This document shows positions 51,786 through 60,281 of a DNA stretch of 64,000 nt, in pieces. The DNA is from Streptomyces sp. R21 (lineage in GTDB: Bacteria; Actinomycetota; Actinomycetes; Streptomycetales; Streptomycetaceae). The number at the start of each line of letters is the position of its first letter. Position 1 is the stretch's first letter. Both the position numbers and the translations under genes were made by a program. The notes beneath the pieces are model-generated. The model was not told the DNA's origin. It worked only from the letters and a program-made list of their open reading frames with translations, and made no database searches. Location of the stretch: positions 186,001 through 250,000 of the forward strand of contig NZ_CP163435.1 in the NCBI RefSeq assembly GCF_041051975.1, read 5' to 3'.

Positions 51786-53342
51786 CTAGGGAACAGATTG
51801 AATAGAGGGCGGAATTTCCGGGAAGGGCGGGATTCCTTGTGTGGCGGGTTCGGCGGGATGTCCCAGGGCCCGGTCGACCAGCGCGCCGGCCAGGCCGGTG
51901 CCGGCGGCCGGGTCGAGCAGGGCGGCCAGCTGCCGGGGGGTCAGCAGGCCGTGCAGTTCGGGGAGTTCGGCCAGGACGTCGGCCAGCGGGCGGCAGGCGT
52001 CGGCGGCGGCCCGCGACGCCCGCGTCAGCAGGTCCTTGGCCGCCGCCCGGCCCAACTGGGGGGCGAGCGCGGCCGCGACGCGCTCGGAGGCGATCTGCCC
52101 GCCGGTCGCCTGAAGGTTGGCCCGCATCCGCTCCGGCCGGACGGTCAGGCCCGCGGCCAGTTCGGCGGCGGTGTGGGCCGCTCCCCCGGTCAGCCGCAGG
52201 CATTCGCGCAGCGGCTGCCATTCGGCATGCCAGCCGCCGGCCGACCGCTCGTCCTCGCCCGTCAGGCACTGCGCCAGGACGGCGGCCAGCGCGGGCACCT
52301 GAAGGGCCGCGGAGCGGATCAGCGTGGCCAGCACGGGGTTTTGTTTGTGCGGCATCGCCGAGGAGGCGCCGCGCCCGGACGCTGCCGGCTCGGCCACCTC
52401 GCCGACCTCCGTGCGGGCCAGCACCAGCACATCGGCGGCGATCTTGCCGAGGACGCCGGTGGTGTGCGCGAGCGCCGCGCCCAGGTCGGCGACGGGCGTG
52501 CGCAGCGCGTGCCAGGGCAGCACCGGCACGGCCAGGCCCGTCTCGTCGGCGAACGCCTCGAGGAGGCCGGTCAGCAGCGCCTCGGGGCCGGCGCCGGGGC
52601 CGGCGTGGTGCGCATAGCCCGCCAGCGTGCCGGCCGCCCCGCCCAGGGACACCGGCAGTCCGCAGTCCAGGATCCGCTGCAGCCGCGCCTGGGCGTCCAG
52701 GACGCCCTGTCGCCAGCCGGCCGCCTTGAGGCCGAAGGTGGTGGGCACGGCGTGCAGGGCCAGGGTGCGGCCCGCCATCACCGTGTCCCGGTGCCCGGCG
52801 GCCAGCACCGCCAGCGAGGCGGCCACCGCCCGCAGATCCTCCACGATCAGCCCAAGCGCCCGCGCGGCCACCAGCATCGCCCCGGTGTCGAAGACGTCCT
52901 GGCTGGTGGAGCCCCGGTGGACGTACTCGGCGGCCTGCGGCGTCTCGGCGGCCACGACCGCACCCAGCGCCGCGACCAGGCCCACGACCGGGTTCGCCGT
53001 CTCCCGCGCGGCCAGCGCCAGGCGGCGCAGGTCCAGCTTCTCGGCGCGCGCCGCGGCCGTGATCGCCGCCGCCGCCCAGCCGGGCACGGTGTGGCATCGC
53101 GCCTGCGCGCGGGCCAGCGCCGCCTCCGCGTCCAGCATCGCCTGCAGCCAGGCCATGTCCCCCACGGCCGCCTCGACGGGGGTGCCCGCACGGACCGGGG
53201 ACAGCAGCCCGGCGTCCAGGCAGGCCGCACCCTCACCCGCCAGCTCCAGTGCCGGTGCCGCCGGGGCCAGTGCCGCCGGGGCGGGGGCGGGTGGCGCCGG
53301 GGCCGGTGCGGGGGCGGGCCGTTGGGCGCGGGCCGCCCTCAC
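51786..53342 (-). CDS. CreD-like lyase of the fumarase/aspartase superfamily (putative nitrosuccinate lyase)
   Basis: This 518-residue protein has an Ala/Pro-rich N-terminal tail (about 35 residues) then the superfamily regions: YVHRGSTSQDVFDTGAMLV, GRTLALHAVPTTFGLKAAGW, and the signature loop GASSAMPHKQNPVLATLIRS with the catalytic Ser. It ends in a lower-GC stretch. On sequence alone it could be called a 3-carboxymuconate cycloisomerase or adenylosuccinate lyase. Its GTGA overlap with a CreE-like gene argues it splits nitrosuccinate to nitrous acid and fumarate. CreD from cremeomycin is the named precedent. Function is inferred, not proven. Confidence 0.75.
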   Translation of the reverse strand: MRAARAQRPAPAPAPAPPAPAPAALAPAAPALELAGEGAACLDAGLLSPVRAGTPVEAAVGDMAWLQAMLDAEAALARAQARCHTVPGWAAAAITAAARAEKLDLRRLALAARETANPVVGLVAALGAVVAAETPQAAEYVHRGSTSQDVFDTGAMLVAARALGLIVEDLRAVAASLAVLAAGHRDTVMAGRTLALHAVPTTFGLKAAGWRQGVLDAQARLQRILDCGLPVSLGGAAGTLAGYAHHAGPGAGPEALLTGLLEAFADETGLAVPVLPWHALRTPVADLGAALAHTTGVLGKIAADVLVLARTEVGEVAEPAASGRGASSAMPHKQNPVLATLIRSAALQVPALAAVLAQCLTGEDERSAGGWHAEWQPLRECLRLTGGAAHTAAELAAGLTVRPERMRANLQATGGQIASERVAAALAPQLGRAAAKDLLTRASRAAADACRPLADVLAELPELHGLLTPRQLAALLDPAAGTGLAGALVDRALGHPAEPATQGIPPFPEIPPSIQSVP

Positions 53343-55366
53343 GCCGCCTTCCCCGCCGTCGTCGTGGTGGTGGTGCCCAGGGCCGTCACGGCCGCGGCGA
53401 ACGCCGCCGGCGCAGCCGGCTCCGCGACGGCCGGGGCGGCCAGCGCGAGGACGGCCGCCGCGATGGCGTCGGAGTCCTCCAGCGTGACCGAGCCGACCCC
53501 GGGCCGGATGCCGGCCGCGGTGACCCAGTGCACCGACTCGGTGGGCACCCCGTAGGCGAAACGCCGCCCATGCGGCACCCCCCGCCCGTCCAGCAGCCGG
53601 TAGGGCCGCTCGGACACCGCGAGGCCCCCGGTCTCATAGCCCTCGCCGCCGCTGCCCTCGATGCGGTGCGGCCGGCACTGCCCGCTGCGCAGCAGGGCGC
53701 GCATCAGCGGATCCGCGGTGCGCCGCAGGTCGATCTCCGGCAGCCGGGCCTCGATCAGCACCCCCGCCCGCACCCGCACGTCCCCGATCTGCGCGGACGT
53801 GCCGGTGAAGCAGGGTCCCCCAGGAGCGTCGGGGTCCGCCTCCACGTGCAGGCCGGGACCGGTGACCTCCAGGATCCCGGCGTCCATCAGCGCGGCCATC
53901 TCCTCGATCCGCGCAGCGGGCGGGCCGATCGACAGATAGGCGTTGAGCGGCGTGTACCAGCCGTCCAGCTCCTCGCGGTGCGAGTCGGCGTCCAGTCCTC
54001 CGTGATCGACCGCGAGCCGCACCTCGTTGCGCAGGTCCCGCAGCACGTCCAGCGCCGCCTTGAACGGGCCGCTGACATTGCCCCGCCTCGCCTCGCGCAC
54101 ATCGTCGTCGAGATAGCCGCGCAGCCAGCTGCGGAAGGCCGCCCGGTTCTCGAAGACCCGGCGGCCGTAGGGGCGGGCCACCAGCTCCCAGTCCCAGCGC
54201 TCCTGGGGGGCGATGCCGGCCTCCCTAAGCAGCCGCTCCTCCCCGTCCGGCGCCGCCGCCAGGTAGCGGCGGGCGAACTCGGCGATGCGGGCCGGCTCCT
54301 GACGGCCCGCCAGCAGCGTCTCGTAGTAGACGCAGCTGACCTCCTTCGCGATCAGCGGCCACAGGTCGCGGCCGAACCGCACCGGCCGCCGCGCCGCCGC
54401 ACGCAGCGCGGCGCTGCGCTCGGCGGTCAGCAGCCGGGGCAGGTAACGGCCGTGCGGGCCCTTCTCGTTCTCGCCGCGCGCCTGGTAGGGCACCCCGCGC
54501 CGGGAGCCGGCGTACAGGCGCGGCTCGCGGCCGGAGGGCCGGTAGACCAGCCGGCCCTCGCCGTCGCGGGCGAAGACGCCGCCGCGGGCGTGCGTGAACA
54601 GCGCCATGTAGTCGAAGAAGTTCAGGCCCAGCCCGCGCAGCAGCACGCTCTCGCCGGCCGCCACGCCCGACAGGTCCACGTCGGCGGGGTTGGCCGGGGC
54701 GATGTAGGTCAGGCGGTGGCGGGCGGCGAAGGCGGCCAGGTCCCGCTCGGTGTCCGACAGGGCGGCCGGCACGTGGCCCTGTGCCAGCACCACCGCCGCC
54801 AGCCCGTCCAGCCGCGTGCCGTCCTCCAGCACCACGCTCTGCGCCCCCGTACCGGCCGGGCCGGTGGCGTCCTCCTCCACCGCGATCGCCCGCACCGGGT
54901 GCACCTGCACGGTGACGTGCGCCGGCGCGTTCGCGGTGACCTGCTGGAACACCCACGCCAGGTACTGGCCGTACAGGGCGCGCGTGGGATAGGTGTCCGC
55001 CCCCAGGTCCCGGGCCTCGGCGAGCGTCTCGTCGTCGTAGGCGAGGCCGCCGCCCAGCGTCAGCGCGCTCGGCCCCAGCGCCTTCGCCCACTGGTACAGG
55101 CTCGGGCCCTCCTCCAGCGGCCCCTCGATGGTGACGCTGGCGTCGGTGTAGAGCGTCACCTGCGAGGCGACGGTGTTCATCAGCAGATGCCTCGACTGCG
55201 CGGGCCGCCACACCATGCCGGAGCCGGGCGGGCCGGGATCGACGACGTGCACGGTGAGGCGGGAGACGCGGGGCGACTTCCGTTCCTGGGCGCACAGCCT
55301 CTCCAGGACGGACAGTCCGCGTGGTCCGGCCCCCACGAGGCACACTTGCATACGTCCGCTGCTCAC
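53339..55366 (-). CDS. CreE-like FAD/NAD(P)-binding monooxygenase (putative nitrosuccinate synthase)
   Basis: This 675-residue protein starts at GTG 55364-55366 (GGAG 7 bp upstream); ATG 55351 is an alternative. It begins VCLVGAGPRGLSVLERLCAQ, the NAD_binding_9-type FAD motif, then HLLMNTVASQVTLYTDASV, VVLAQGHVPAALSDTE, GLGLNFFDYMALFTHARGGV and GRYLPRLLTAERSAALRAAA. These are shared by CreE-type enzymes, which oxidise the amino group of L-aspartate to nitrosuccinate with NADPH and O2. Its stop overlaps the CreD-like start (GTGA). No substrate-binding residues could be checked. Confidence 0.75.
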   Translation of the reverse strand: MSSGRMQVCLVGAGPRGLSVLERLCAQERKSPRVSRLTVHVVDPGPPGSGMVWRPAQSRHLLMNTVASQVTLYTDASVTIEGPLEEGPSLYQWAKALGPSALTLGGGLAYDDETLAEARDLGADTYPTRALYGQYLAWVFQQVTANAPAHVTVQVHPVRAIAVEEDATGPAGTGAQSVVLEDGTRLDGLAAVVLAQGHVPAALSDTERDLAAFAARHRLTYIAPANPADVDLSGVAAGESVLLRGLGLNFFDYMALFTHARGGVFARDGEGRLVYRPSGREPRLYAGSRRGVPYQARGENEKGPHGRYLPRLLTAERSAALRAAARRPVRFGRDLWPLIAKEVSCVYYETLLAGRQEPARIAEFARRYLAAAPDGEERLLREAGIAPQERWDWELVARPYGRRVFENRAAFRSWLRGYLDDDVREARRGNVSGPFKAALDVLRDLRNEVRLAVDHGGLDADSHREELDGWYTPLNAYLSIGPPAARIEEMAALMDAGILEVTGPGLHVEADPDAPGGPCFTGTSAQIGDVRVRAGVLIEARLPEIDLRRTADPLMRALLRSGQCRPHRIEGSGGEGYETGGLAVSERPYRLLDGRGVPHGRRFAYGVPTESVHWVTAAGIRPGVGSVTLEDSDAIAAAVLALAAPAVAEPAAPAAFAAAVTALGTTTTTTAGKAA

Positions 55367-56337
55367 AAGGACACTCCGCTCGGCAGTCGGGGGCGACGGG
55401 GCCGCACGGCCGCGTCGGCGACGGTGGTGCACACGGCGCCGCCCCCGAAGGTCTTGGTGGGTTCCCGACGTTGGGGGCACAACAGAGCGGCCGCCGTCCT
55501 CCGCGGCCCCGCAGGGCCCTCGGTGACCGGCGGCCTCGCAGGTCCTGCGGCATGCGGCAAGCCGCCCGGGCCGCACACGTGCGTACCGTCCACAGCGCCT
55601 CCTTCCGCCGCCACCGTCGGCCGCGACGCTCAACCAGGGCTGGGATTTTGCTGGAGAAGCCCGCCGCCGGGCGGCCCTACGGCGTGCGGGGACGCCCTGC
55701 GGGCGGCGGCGGACGCGCGGGCACGGGCCGCGGTCCGCGGCGGCGGTGACGGGAGGTCAGCCACCTGCGCGGGCACGGGCGCGGGCGCGGTGGCGGTGGC
55801 GGGGTGGTCAGGGCAGGAGGCGGGGCAGCCGGCCGGTGCCGGACCGGCGTCAGGACGCCGGGCCGGTCGGGGGGCCTGCCCAGCGAAGCCCCCTGGGTGG
55901 TGATCCGCGCGGGCGCGGCGGGGGGCCGCCAGCAGCAGCGCCGGGCCCCGGTAGCGGGCGCGCTCGGCGCCAGGCCACGGCGTGGGCGGCAGCGCCGCCG
56001 TCAGGGCCGGCGCGAGCACACCGCACCGTCACCGCCGGCACGGGCGCCGGCGGTGACGGTGCGGTGTGCCGTCCGCGACCGGGGGCCGCCGGTCATCGCG
56101 GGCATGGCCGCCCCGGCCGGGGCCCGGCGGGTGGGCCGGGACGCGGCCGGCCCGCGGCGCCGGGCAGGTGTGTGCACGGCGGCCGCAAGATCCCTGCGGC
56201 CGGATGATCCGGCGCCGGCGGGAAGGCTGGGCGGTGCTGCCGAAAGTGTGGCGATCCTCTGCCGCTGCCGACGACGGTGGATGCCGTGTGCCGCCCGACC
56301 CGGCCGCCGGACCGTGCGGCCGGCGCCGACCGTGAAA
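55367..56337. other. 971-bp region without genes, upstream of the creE-like operon
   Basis: Read on both strands, it gives only low-complexity Arg/Pro/Ala frames. It must hold the promoter for the creE-creD operon. It also contains a perfect 24-bp hairpin listed separately. Confidence 0.5.
56016..56069. terminator. Perfect 24-bp inverted repeat hairpin
   Basis: Arms GCACACCGCACCGTCACCGC plus CGGC (56016-56039) and the exact complement (56046-56069) surround a 6-nt loop. It is the longest perfect stem in the window. It does not follow directly on any gene, so it may be a second terminator, an insulator or an attenuator. Confidence 0.5.
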
Positions 56338-56385
56338 CCGGCGGCCGCCCGTTGCGGGTCCCGGACCGGAACGGGCGGCCGCCGG
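56338..56385 (-). terminator. P450 operon terminator
   Basis: Perfect 16-bp arms CCGGCGGCCGCCCGTT and complement with a 16-nt loop lie 13 bp past the P450 stop at 56398. Confidence 0.8.
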
Positions 56386-56397
56386 CGTGCGGCCCGG

Positions 56398-57654
56398 TCA
56401 GTCCAGCGCGACCGGGATCGACTCGTGCCGGTACAGCTGCAGGCCGGGGGTCCGGATGGGGGTGCCGGCCAGGCGCAGGCGGGGGTAGCGGCCGTAGAGG
56501 CGGCGGAGGATCTCCTCCATCTCCAGCCGGGCCAGCGCCGCGCCCAGGCAGTAGTGGACGCCCAGGCCGAGGTTCAGGGGGCGGGCGTCCGCGCGGTGCA
56601 GGTCGAGCCGGTCCGGGTCCGGGAAGCGGGCCGCGTCGCGGTTGGCCGCGCCCAAAAAGACGATGGTGCCGGTGCCCGCGGGGATGTGGACGCCTTCGAT
56701 CTCCACGTCCTCCAGCGCCATCCGCCGGGTGGCCTGCACCGATCCGTCGAAGCGGCCCAGTTCGTCGATCACCGGAGCGAGTTTGTCCGGCGCGGTGGCC
56801 AGGACGCTCTGCAGTACGGCCAGTTGGTCGGGGTGCTCGGCGAGGGTGACCACCGAGTTGCCGACCAGTCCCGCGGTCGTCTCGAATCCGGACCCGAAGA
56901 TGAACGCGAGCAGGTCGACCAGTTCCTGTTCGCTGAGCCGGTCGCCGTCGGCGTCGCGCACCGCGATGAGCGCCGACAGGAGGTCGTCGCCGGGCGCCTT
57001 CCTGCGCTCGGCGACCAGAGCGTGGAAGTAGTCCAGGACGTTCAGGTAGGCGGCGTCGGCCTCGGCCAGCGCCTCGGGTGAGACCGCGACCTCGAAGACG
57101 ACGCTGGCTTTGCGTATCCAGCCGTCGAACGGGCCGAGGTCCTCCTCCGGCACCCCCACCAGGCGGGCGATCGTCCCCATCGCCACCGGCAGGGCCAGCA
57201 GCGAGGGGATGTCGGCCACGTCGCCGCGGGCGGCGTGCTCGGCCATGGTGTCCAGGGCCCGTTCGGTCAGCTGGGCGGTGTAGGGCCGTACCTGCTCGAT
57301 CTGGCGGACGTTGAACGCCCGCGCCACCAGCCCCCGCAGCCGCGTGTGGTCGGGGTTGTTGGCACCGGCCAGCGAGGAGAAGACGCTGACCAGCAGCGGA
57401 CTGTCCCGCCAGCCCGGCTGGTTCTTGTCGAACCACTCCGCGCCCACCGTGCCGAACTTCTCGCCGGACAGCACCGCGCAGGCCGCGTCGTAGCCGGTCA
57501 CGAACGCGCCGCCGAGTGCCTCGCTCACCCGGACGGGCGCGAGGGCGCGCAGCCGGGCGTAGCCGGGGAAGGGGTTGCGCTGCCCTTCCGGGCTGAACAG
57601 CTGGAACAGCTCGGCGTCGGCGGGGTGGACCGCTGCCGGCTCGTCCGCGGTCAC
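56398..57654 (-). CDS. Cytochrome P450 monooxygenase
   Basis: This 418-residue P450 has I-helix LLAFIFGSGFETTAGLVGNS (oxygen-activating GFETT), the ExxR of the K-helix in DELGRFDGSVQATRRMAL, and the heme loop LNLGLGVHYCLGAALARLE with the Cys ligand. The usual Phe opening the heme loop is Leu here. It looks like the bacterial CYP105/107-type tailoring enzymes. Its GTG start overlaps the stop of a 62-codon upstream ORF, so translation is coupled. Last gene of the NRPS operon; a terminator follows. Confidence 0.93.
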   Translation of the reverse strand: MTADEPAAVHPADAELFQLFSPEGQRNPFPGYARLRALAPVRVSEALGGAFVTGYDAACAVLSGEKFGTVGAEWFDKNQPGWRDSPLLVSVFSSLAGANNPDHTRLRGLVARAFNVRQIEQVRPYTAQLTERALDTMAEHAARGDVADIPSLLALPVAMGTIARLVGVPEEDLGPFDGWIRKASVVFEVAVSPEALAEADAAYLNVLDYFHALVAERRKAPGDDLLSALIAVRDADGDRLSEQELVDLLAFIFGSGFETTAGLVGNSVVTLAEHPDQLAVLQSVLATAPDKLAPVIDELGRFDGSVQATRRMALEDVEIEGVHIPAGTGTIVFLGAANRDAARFPDPDRLDLHRADARPLNLGLGVHYCLGAALARLEMEEILRRLYGRYPRLRLAGTPIRTPGLQLYRHESIPVALD

Positions 57655-57839
57655 CGGGCACCTCCGCCCACTGCGGCGCCCTGCACGTCCTGCATGTCGT
57701 GTGCGTCGTGTGCGGGGTGTGCGGGGTGCGGCAGCACCGGCCGCGGCGTGGGGCCGGCGCCCCGGGCCCGCGCGGTCCGGGGGCCGGTGTCCTTCTCGGC
57801 CGTGCGGCCGCCGGGGACCGCCAGGAAGTGTGTCGTCAT
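57651..57839 (-). CDS. Small His-rich ORF coupled to the P450 gene
   Basis: ATG 57837-57839 is preceded by GGAGGA at good spacing. The 62 codons have strong G/C third positions, and the TGA overlaps the P450 GTG (GTGA). The peptide reads MTTHFLAVPGGRTAEKDTGP... with a central HPAHPAHDAHDMQDVQ and an end VGGGAR. No family is recognised. It might be a translated leader, a small regulatory or metal-binding partner, or a peptide substrate; only the start signal and coupling are solid. Confidence 0.55.
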   Translation of the reverse strand: MTTHFLAVPGGRTAEKDTGPRTARARGAGPTPRPVLPHPAHPAHDAHDMQDVQGAAVGGGAR

Positions 57840-57894
57840 TGTGTGTCCTCCGGGTGCTGACGGTGCTGGCGGGCTGCGGCGTGGTCAGGGGTGG

Positions 57895-58641
57895 TCAGGC
57901 GCGGTGTGCGGTGACGCAGCGGCCGAGCCGGTTGGTGGTCTCGGAGCGGATCTGCAGGCCGCACTCGGTCAGGAGGCGGTGCAGGGCGGGGGCGCTGAAG
58001 GACTCGGAGCGGAAGCCCTGGGCGCCGCGGAAGAGGGTGCCGCCGTAGCGGCCGGGGGCGGGCTCTGCCAGCTCGCTCACGCACTGGGTGTAGTAGGCGC
58101 GGCGTACGGCGGTGGTGCGGGGGTCTTCGTTGAAGACGGAGATGAGGACGGTGCCGCCCAGCGCGCGCAGGCCCGTGAGGGCGCGCCGGGGGTCGGGGAG
58201 GTTGCCCAGCAGGTTGAACGGGAGGACGAACAGCGGCTGTTCGCCGGGGATCCGGTGCGACCAGCGGAGGGTTTCCTGTGCGTTGCCGACCAGGGCGGTG
58301 GCGTGGGCGCCGAGGCCTTCGTCGGCGATGCGTTCGCGCAGGGCGGCCACCGCGCCGCAGCTGATGTCGATGCCGCAGTAGCGGAGCTGGGCGGCCCGCG
58401 CCACCTCCAGTGCCCGCCCGTCGAAGCAGCCGAGTTCGACGACCGCGTCGCAGGGTCCCTCAAGCGCCGTCTTGAACGCGGCCAGGCACTCCATCTGCAG
58501 GAAGGTCAGGACCTCGTCGGGGAAGTGCGCCACGCTCATGATCGCGGTGGCGCCGGTGCCGTCGCGGTAGAACCGGTCGGGTGAGGGGGGCGTCGGGGCG
58601 GGGGGTGGCGCTGTGGCGGGCAGCAGCCCTGCGCGGGTCAT
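57895..58641 (-). CDS. SAM-dependent methyltransferase
   Basis: This 248-residue protein has motif I as DAVVELGCFDGRALEVARAA, then LRYCGIDISCGAVAALRERI, PLFVLPFNLLGNLPDPRRAL, and LGGTVLISVFNEDPRTTAVR. The Rossmann-like class I fold is clear, but the acceptor is not. The N-terminal 30 residues are Pro-rich (ATAPPPAPTPPSPDRFYRDG). Its ATG overlaps the SnoaL-like stop (ATGA), so it belongs to the NRPS operon and is a tailoring enzyme. Confidence 0.88.
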   Translation of the reverse strand: MTRAGLLPATAPPPAPTPPSPDRFYRDGTGATAIMSVAHFPDEVLTFLQMECLAAFKTALEGPCDAVVELGCFDGRALEVARAAQLRYCGIDISCGAVAALRERIADEGLGAHATALVGNAQETLRWSHRIPGEQPLFVLPFNLLGNLPDPRRALTGLRALGGTVLISVFNEDPRTTAVRRAYYTQCVSELAEPAPGRYGGTLFRGAQGFRSESFSAPALHRLLTECGLQIRSETTNRLGRCVTAHRA

Positions 58642-59051
58642 CGGGCGGCGAGCGTCTTGGTGAAGTACGCGGTGTCGAAGTACTCGTGCATGCGCGTGAT
58701 CTGTCCGTCCTTGACCGTGTAGACGGACACGATGCGGTTCTCGTAGGGCACGTTGGCCTTCGTCGTGGAGCGGGAGAGGCATTCCACGGCGACCTGGCCG
58801 CCTTCGGCGATCATGCTGCGTACCTCGATCGTGTAGCCCGCCTGCGGGTCGAACAGCTCGCCCAGCGGGAGGAGGAAGCCGCCCACCACCGCGTCGCGGC
58901 CCTTCCAGGTCCCGCACACCGGGTGGTCGCCGGCGATCCAGAACTCCACGTCGTCGGCGAGGAGTTGGATGACGGTGGGGGCGTCACGGTCCGCGATCGC
59001 GCGCAGATAGCGCTCCACGGTGGCCTTGGGCCCGCCTGCGGGACTGTTCAT
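58638..59051 (-). CDS. SnoaL-like/NTF2-fold protein
   Basis: This 137-residue protein has the NTF2-like cone: TVERYLRAIADRDAPTVIQL, DDVEFWIAGDHPVCGTWKGR, VAVECLSRSTTKANVPYENR, IVSVYTVKDGQITRMHEYFD. It is similar to ketosteroid-isomerase/limonene-epoxide-hydrolase relatives used as cyclases, hydratases or isomerases in polyketide and peptide pathways. Its ATG overlaps the flavin monooxygenase stop (ATGA). It likely acts on that enzyme's product. Confidence 0.9.
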   Translation of the reverse strand: MNSPAGGPKATVERYLRAIADRDAPTVIQLLADDVEFWIAGDHPVCGTWKGRDAVVGGFLLPLGELFDPQAGYTIEVRSMIAEGGQVAVECLSRSTTKANVPYENRIVSVYTVKDGQITRMHEYFDTAYFTKTLAAR

Positions 59052-60280
59052 GAGTGACCTCCGAGCGTGGGAACGAGGACCGGCTGGTCCGCTCCGGGGT
59101 AGATGAGCGTCTTGCGCAGCAGTCCGGCCAGGACGGCGCTGGGCATGAGGCGGGCGGCGGTGTTGCGCAGCAGGCGCGGGATCGGGTGCTGCAGCTGTTC
59201 GAGGCCGGCCAGCGAGCGGGAGACCTCGACCATCTCGCGGGTGCGCTCGCGCCGGAGGTCCTCGTAGGAGCGCAGTGCGGCGGTCACGCCGCCGAGTTTG
59301 TCGGCGGCGTTGAGGCGGCCGGCCAGGACGACGGCGTCCTCGATGGAGGAGCTGCCGCCCTGGGCCAGGCTCGGCAGCATCGGGTGGGCGGCGTCGCCCA
59401 GCAGCGTCACCCGGCCGTCGCCCCACTGCTCGAGGAAGGGCCGGTCCTGGCAGGGGACGGCCATGATGGCGGACTGCGGGGTGGCGCGGACGGCGGCGGT
59501 CACCTCCTGGGCCCAGCCCGCGTAGGTGCGCAGGATCTCGGTCTTGTCGGCGGTGTAGTCGCGGGCGGCGTGTTCGGGCACGTTCAGGCTGCCCCACCAG
59601 TAGAACCGTCCGTGGCCCACGTCGTGGAGGCCGAAGCGGCGGCCCGCGCCCCAGTAGTGTCCGCTGAAGCCGGCCGGGAAGGTGGGGTGGGCGAACTCGG
59701 TGATGGCCAGCCAGCACAAAAATCCCCCGTAGCGGGGGGCGGTGGGACCGGTGCCCGCGACCTGGCCGCGGATGACCGAGTGGATGCCGTCGGCGCCGAT
59801 GAGCACGTCGCCGTGGGCCTCGGTGCCGTCGGCGAAGTGCACGCGCACGCCGTCGGCGGAGGTCTCGTAGTGCAGTGCGGTGGCGCCCAGCGTGATGGGG
59901 CAGTCGCCGGCCGCTTCGCGCAGCGCCTGCTGCAGGTCCCCGCGGTACAGGCAGATGCTGGGGGCGCCGGCTTCGCGGTCGACGCGGGCGTGCGGGAGTT
60001 CGAAGAGGCGGCGTCCGGTGGGGGTGGTGAACTTCATCTGGGTGACCACCTGGCCGCGCTGCTCAAGGTCGAGGTCGAGGCCGAGGGTGGCCAGTGCGCG
60101 GATGGCGTTGGCGCCCACCGAGATGCCGAACCCGGCGGGCTTGAGCTCGCCGGCGCGTTCGTAGATCTCGACGTCCATGCCGATGCGGCGCAGGGCGACG
60201 GCGGCGGTGAGTCCGCCGATGCCGGCGCCGATGATCAGGGCCTTTTTTCCGGCGACCCCGGCGGCCATGTCAGCGGCCAT
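59048..60280 (-). CDS. Group-A FAD-dependent monooxygenase (UbiH/zeaxanthin-epoxidase-like)
   Basis: This 410-residue flavoprotein has ALIIGAGIGGLTAAVALRRI, DG motif DVLIGADGIHSVIRGQVAG, and GD motif RVTLLGDAAHPMLPSLAQGG. FLCWLAITEFAHPTFPAGF and HYWGAGRRFGLHDVGHGRFY lie in the substrate domain. It starts 1 nt after the NRPS stop, with GGGAGG inside the NRPS end; ATG 60268 is an alternative. It is the fourth flavin hydroxylase of the cluster, and from its place in the operon most likely acts on the NRPS-bound or released peptide. Confidence 0.92.
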   Translation of the reverse strand: MAADMAAGVAGKKALIIGAGIGGLTAAVALRRIGMDVEIYERAGELKPAGFGISVGANAIRALATLGLDLDLEQRGQVVTQMKFTTPTGRRLFELPHARVDREAGAPSICLYRGDLQQALREAAGDCPITLGATALHYETSADGVRVHFADGTEAHGDVLIGADGIHSVIRGQVAGTGPTAPRYGGFLCWLAITEFAHPTFPAGFSGHYWGAGRRFGLHDVGHGRFYWWGSLNVPEHAARDYTADKTEILRTYAGWAQEVTAAVRATPQSAIMAVPCQDRPFLEQWGDGRVTLLGDAAHPMLPSLAQGGSSSIEDAVVLAGRLNAADKLGGVTAALRSYEDLRRERTREMVEVSRSLAGLEQLQHPIPRLLRNTAARLMPSAVLAGLLRKTLIYPGADQPVLVPTLGGHS

Positions 60281-60281
60281 G

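Noticed and set aside
53249..55903. 884-codon plus-strand open frame
   Set aside because: Antisense to the CreE-like gene; no domain.
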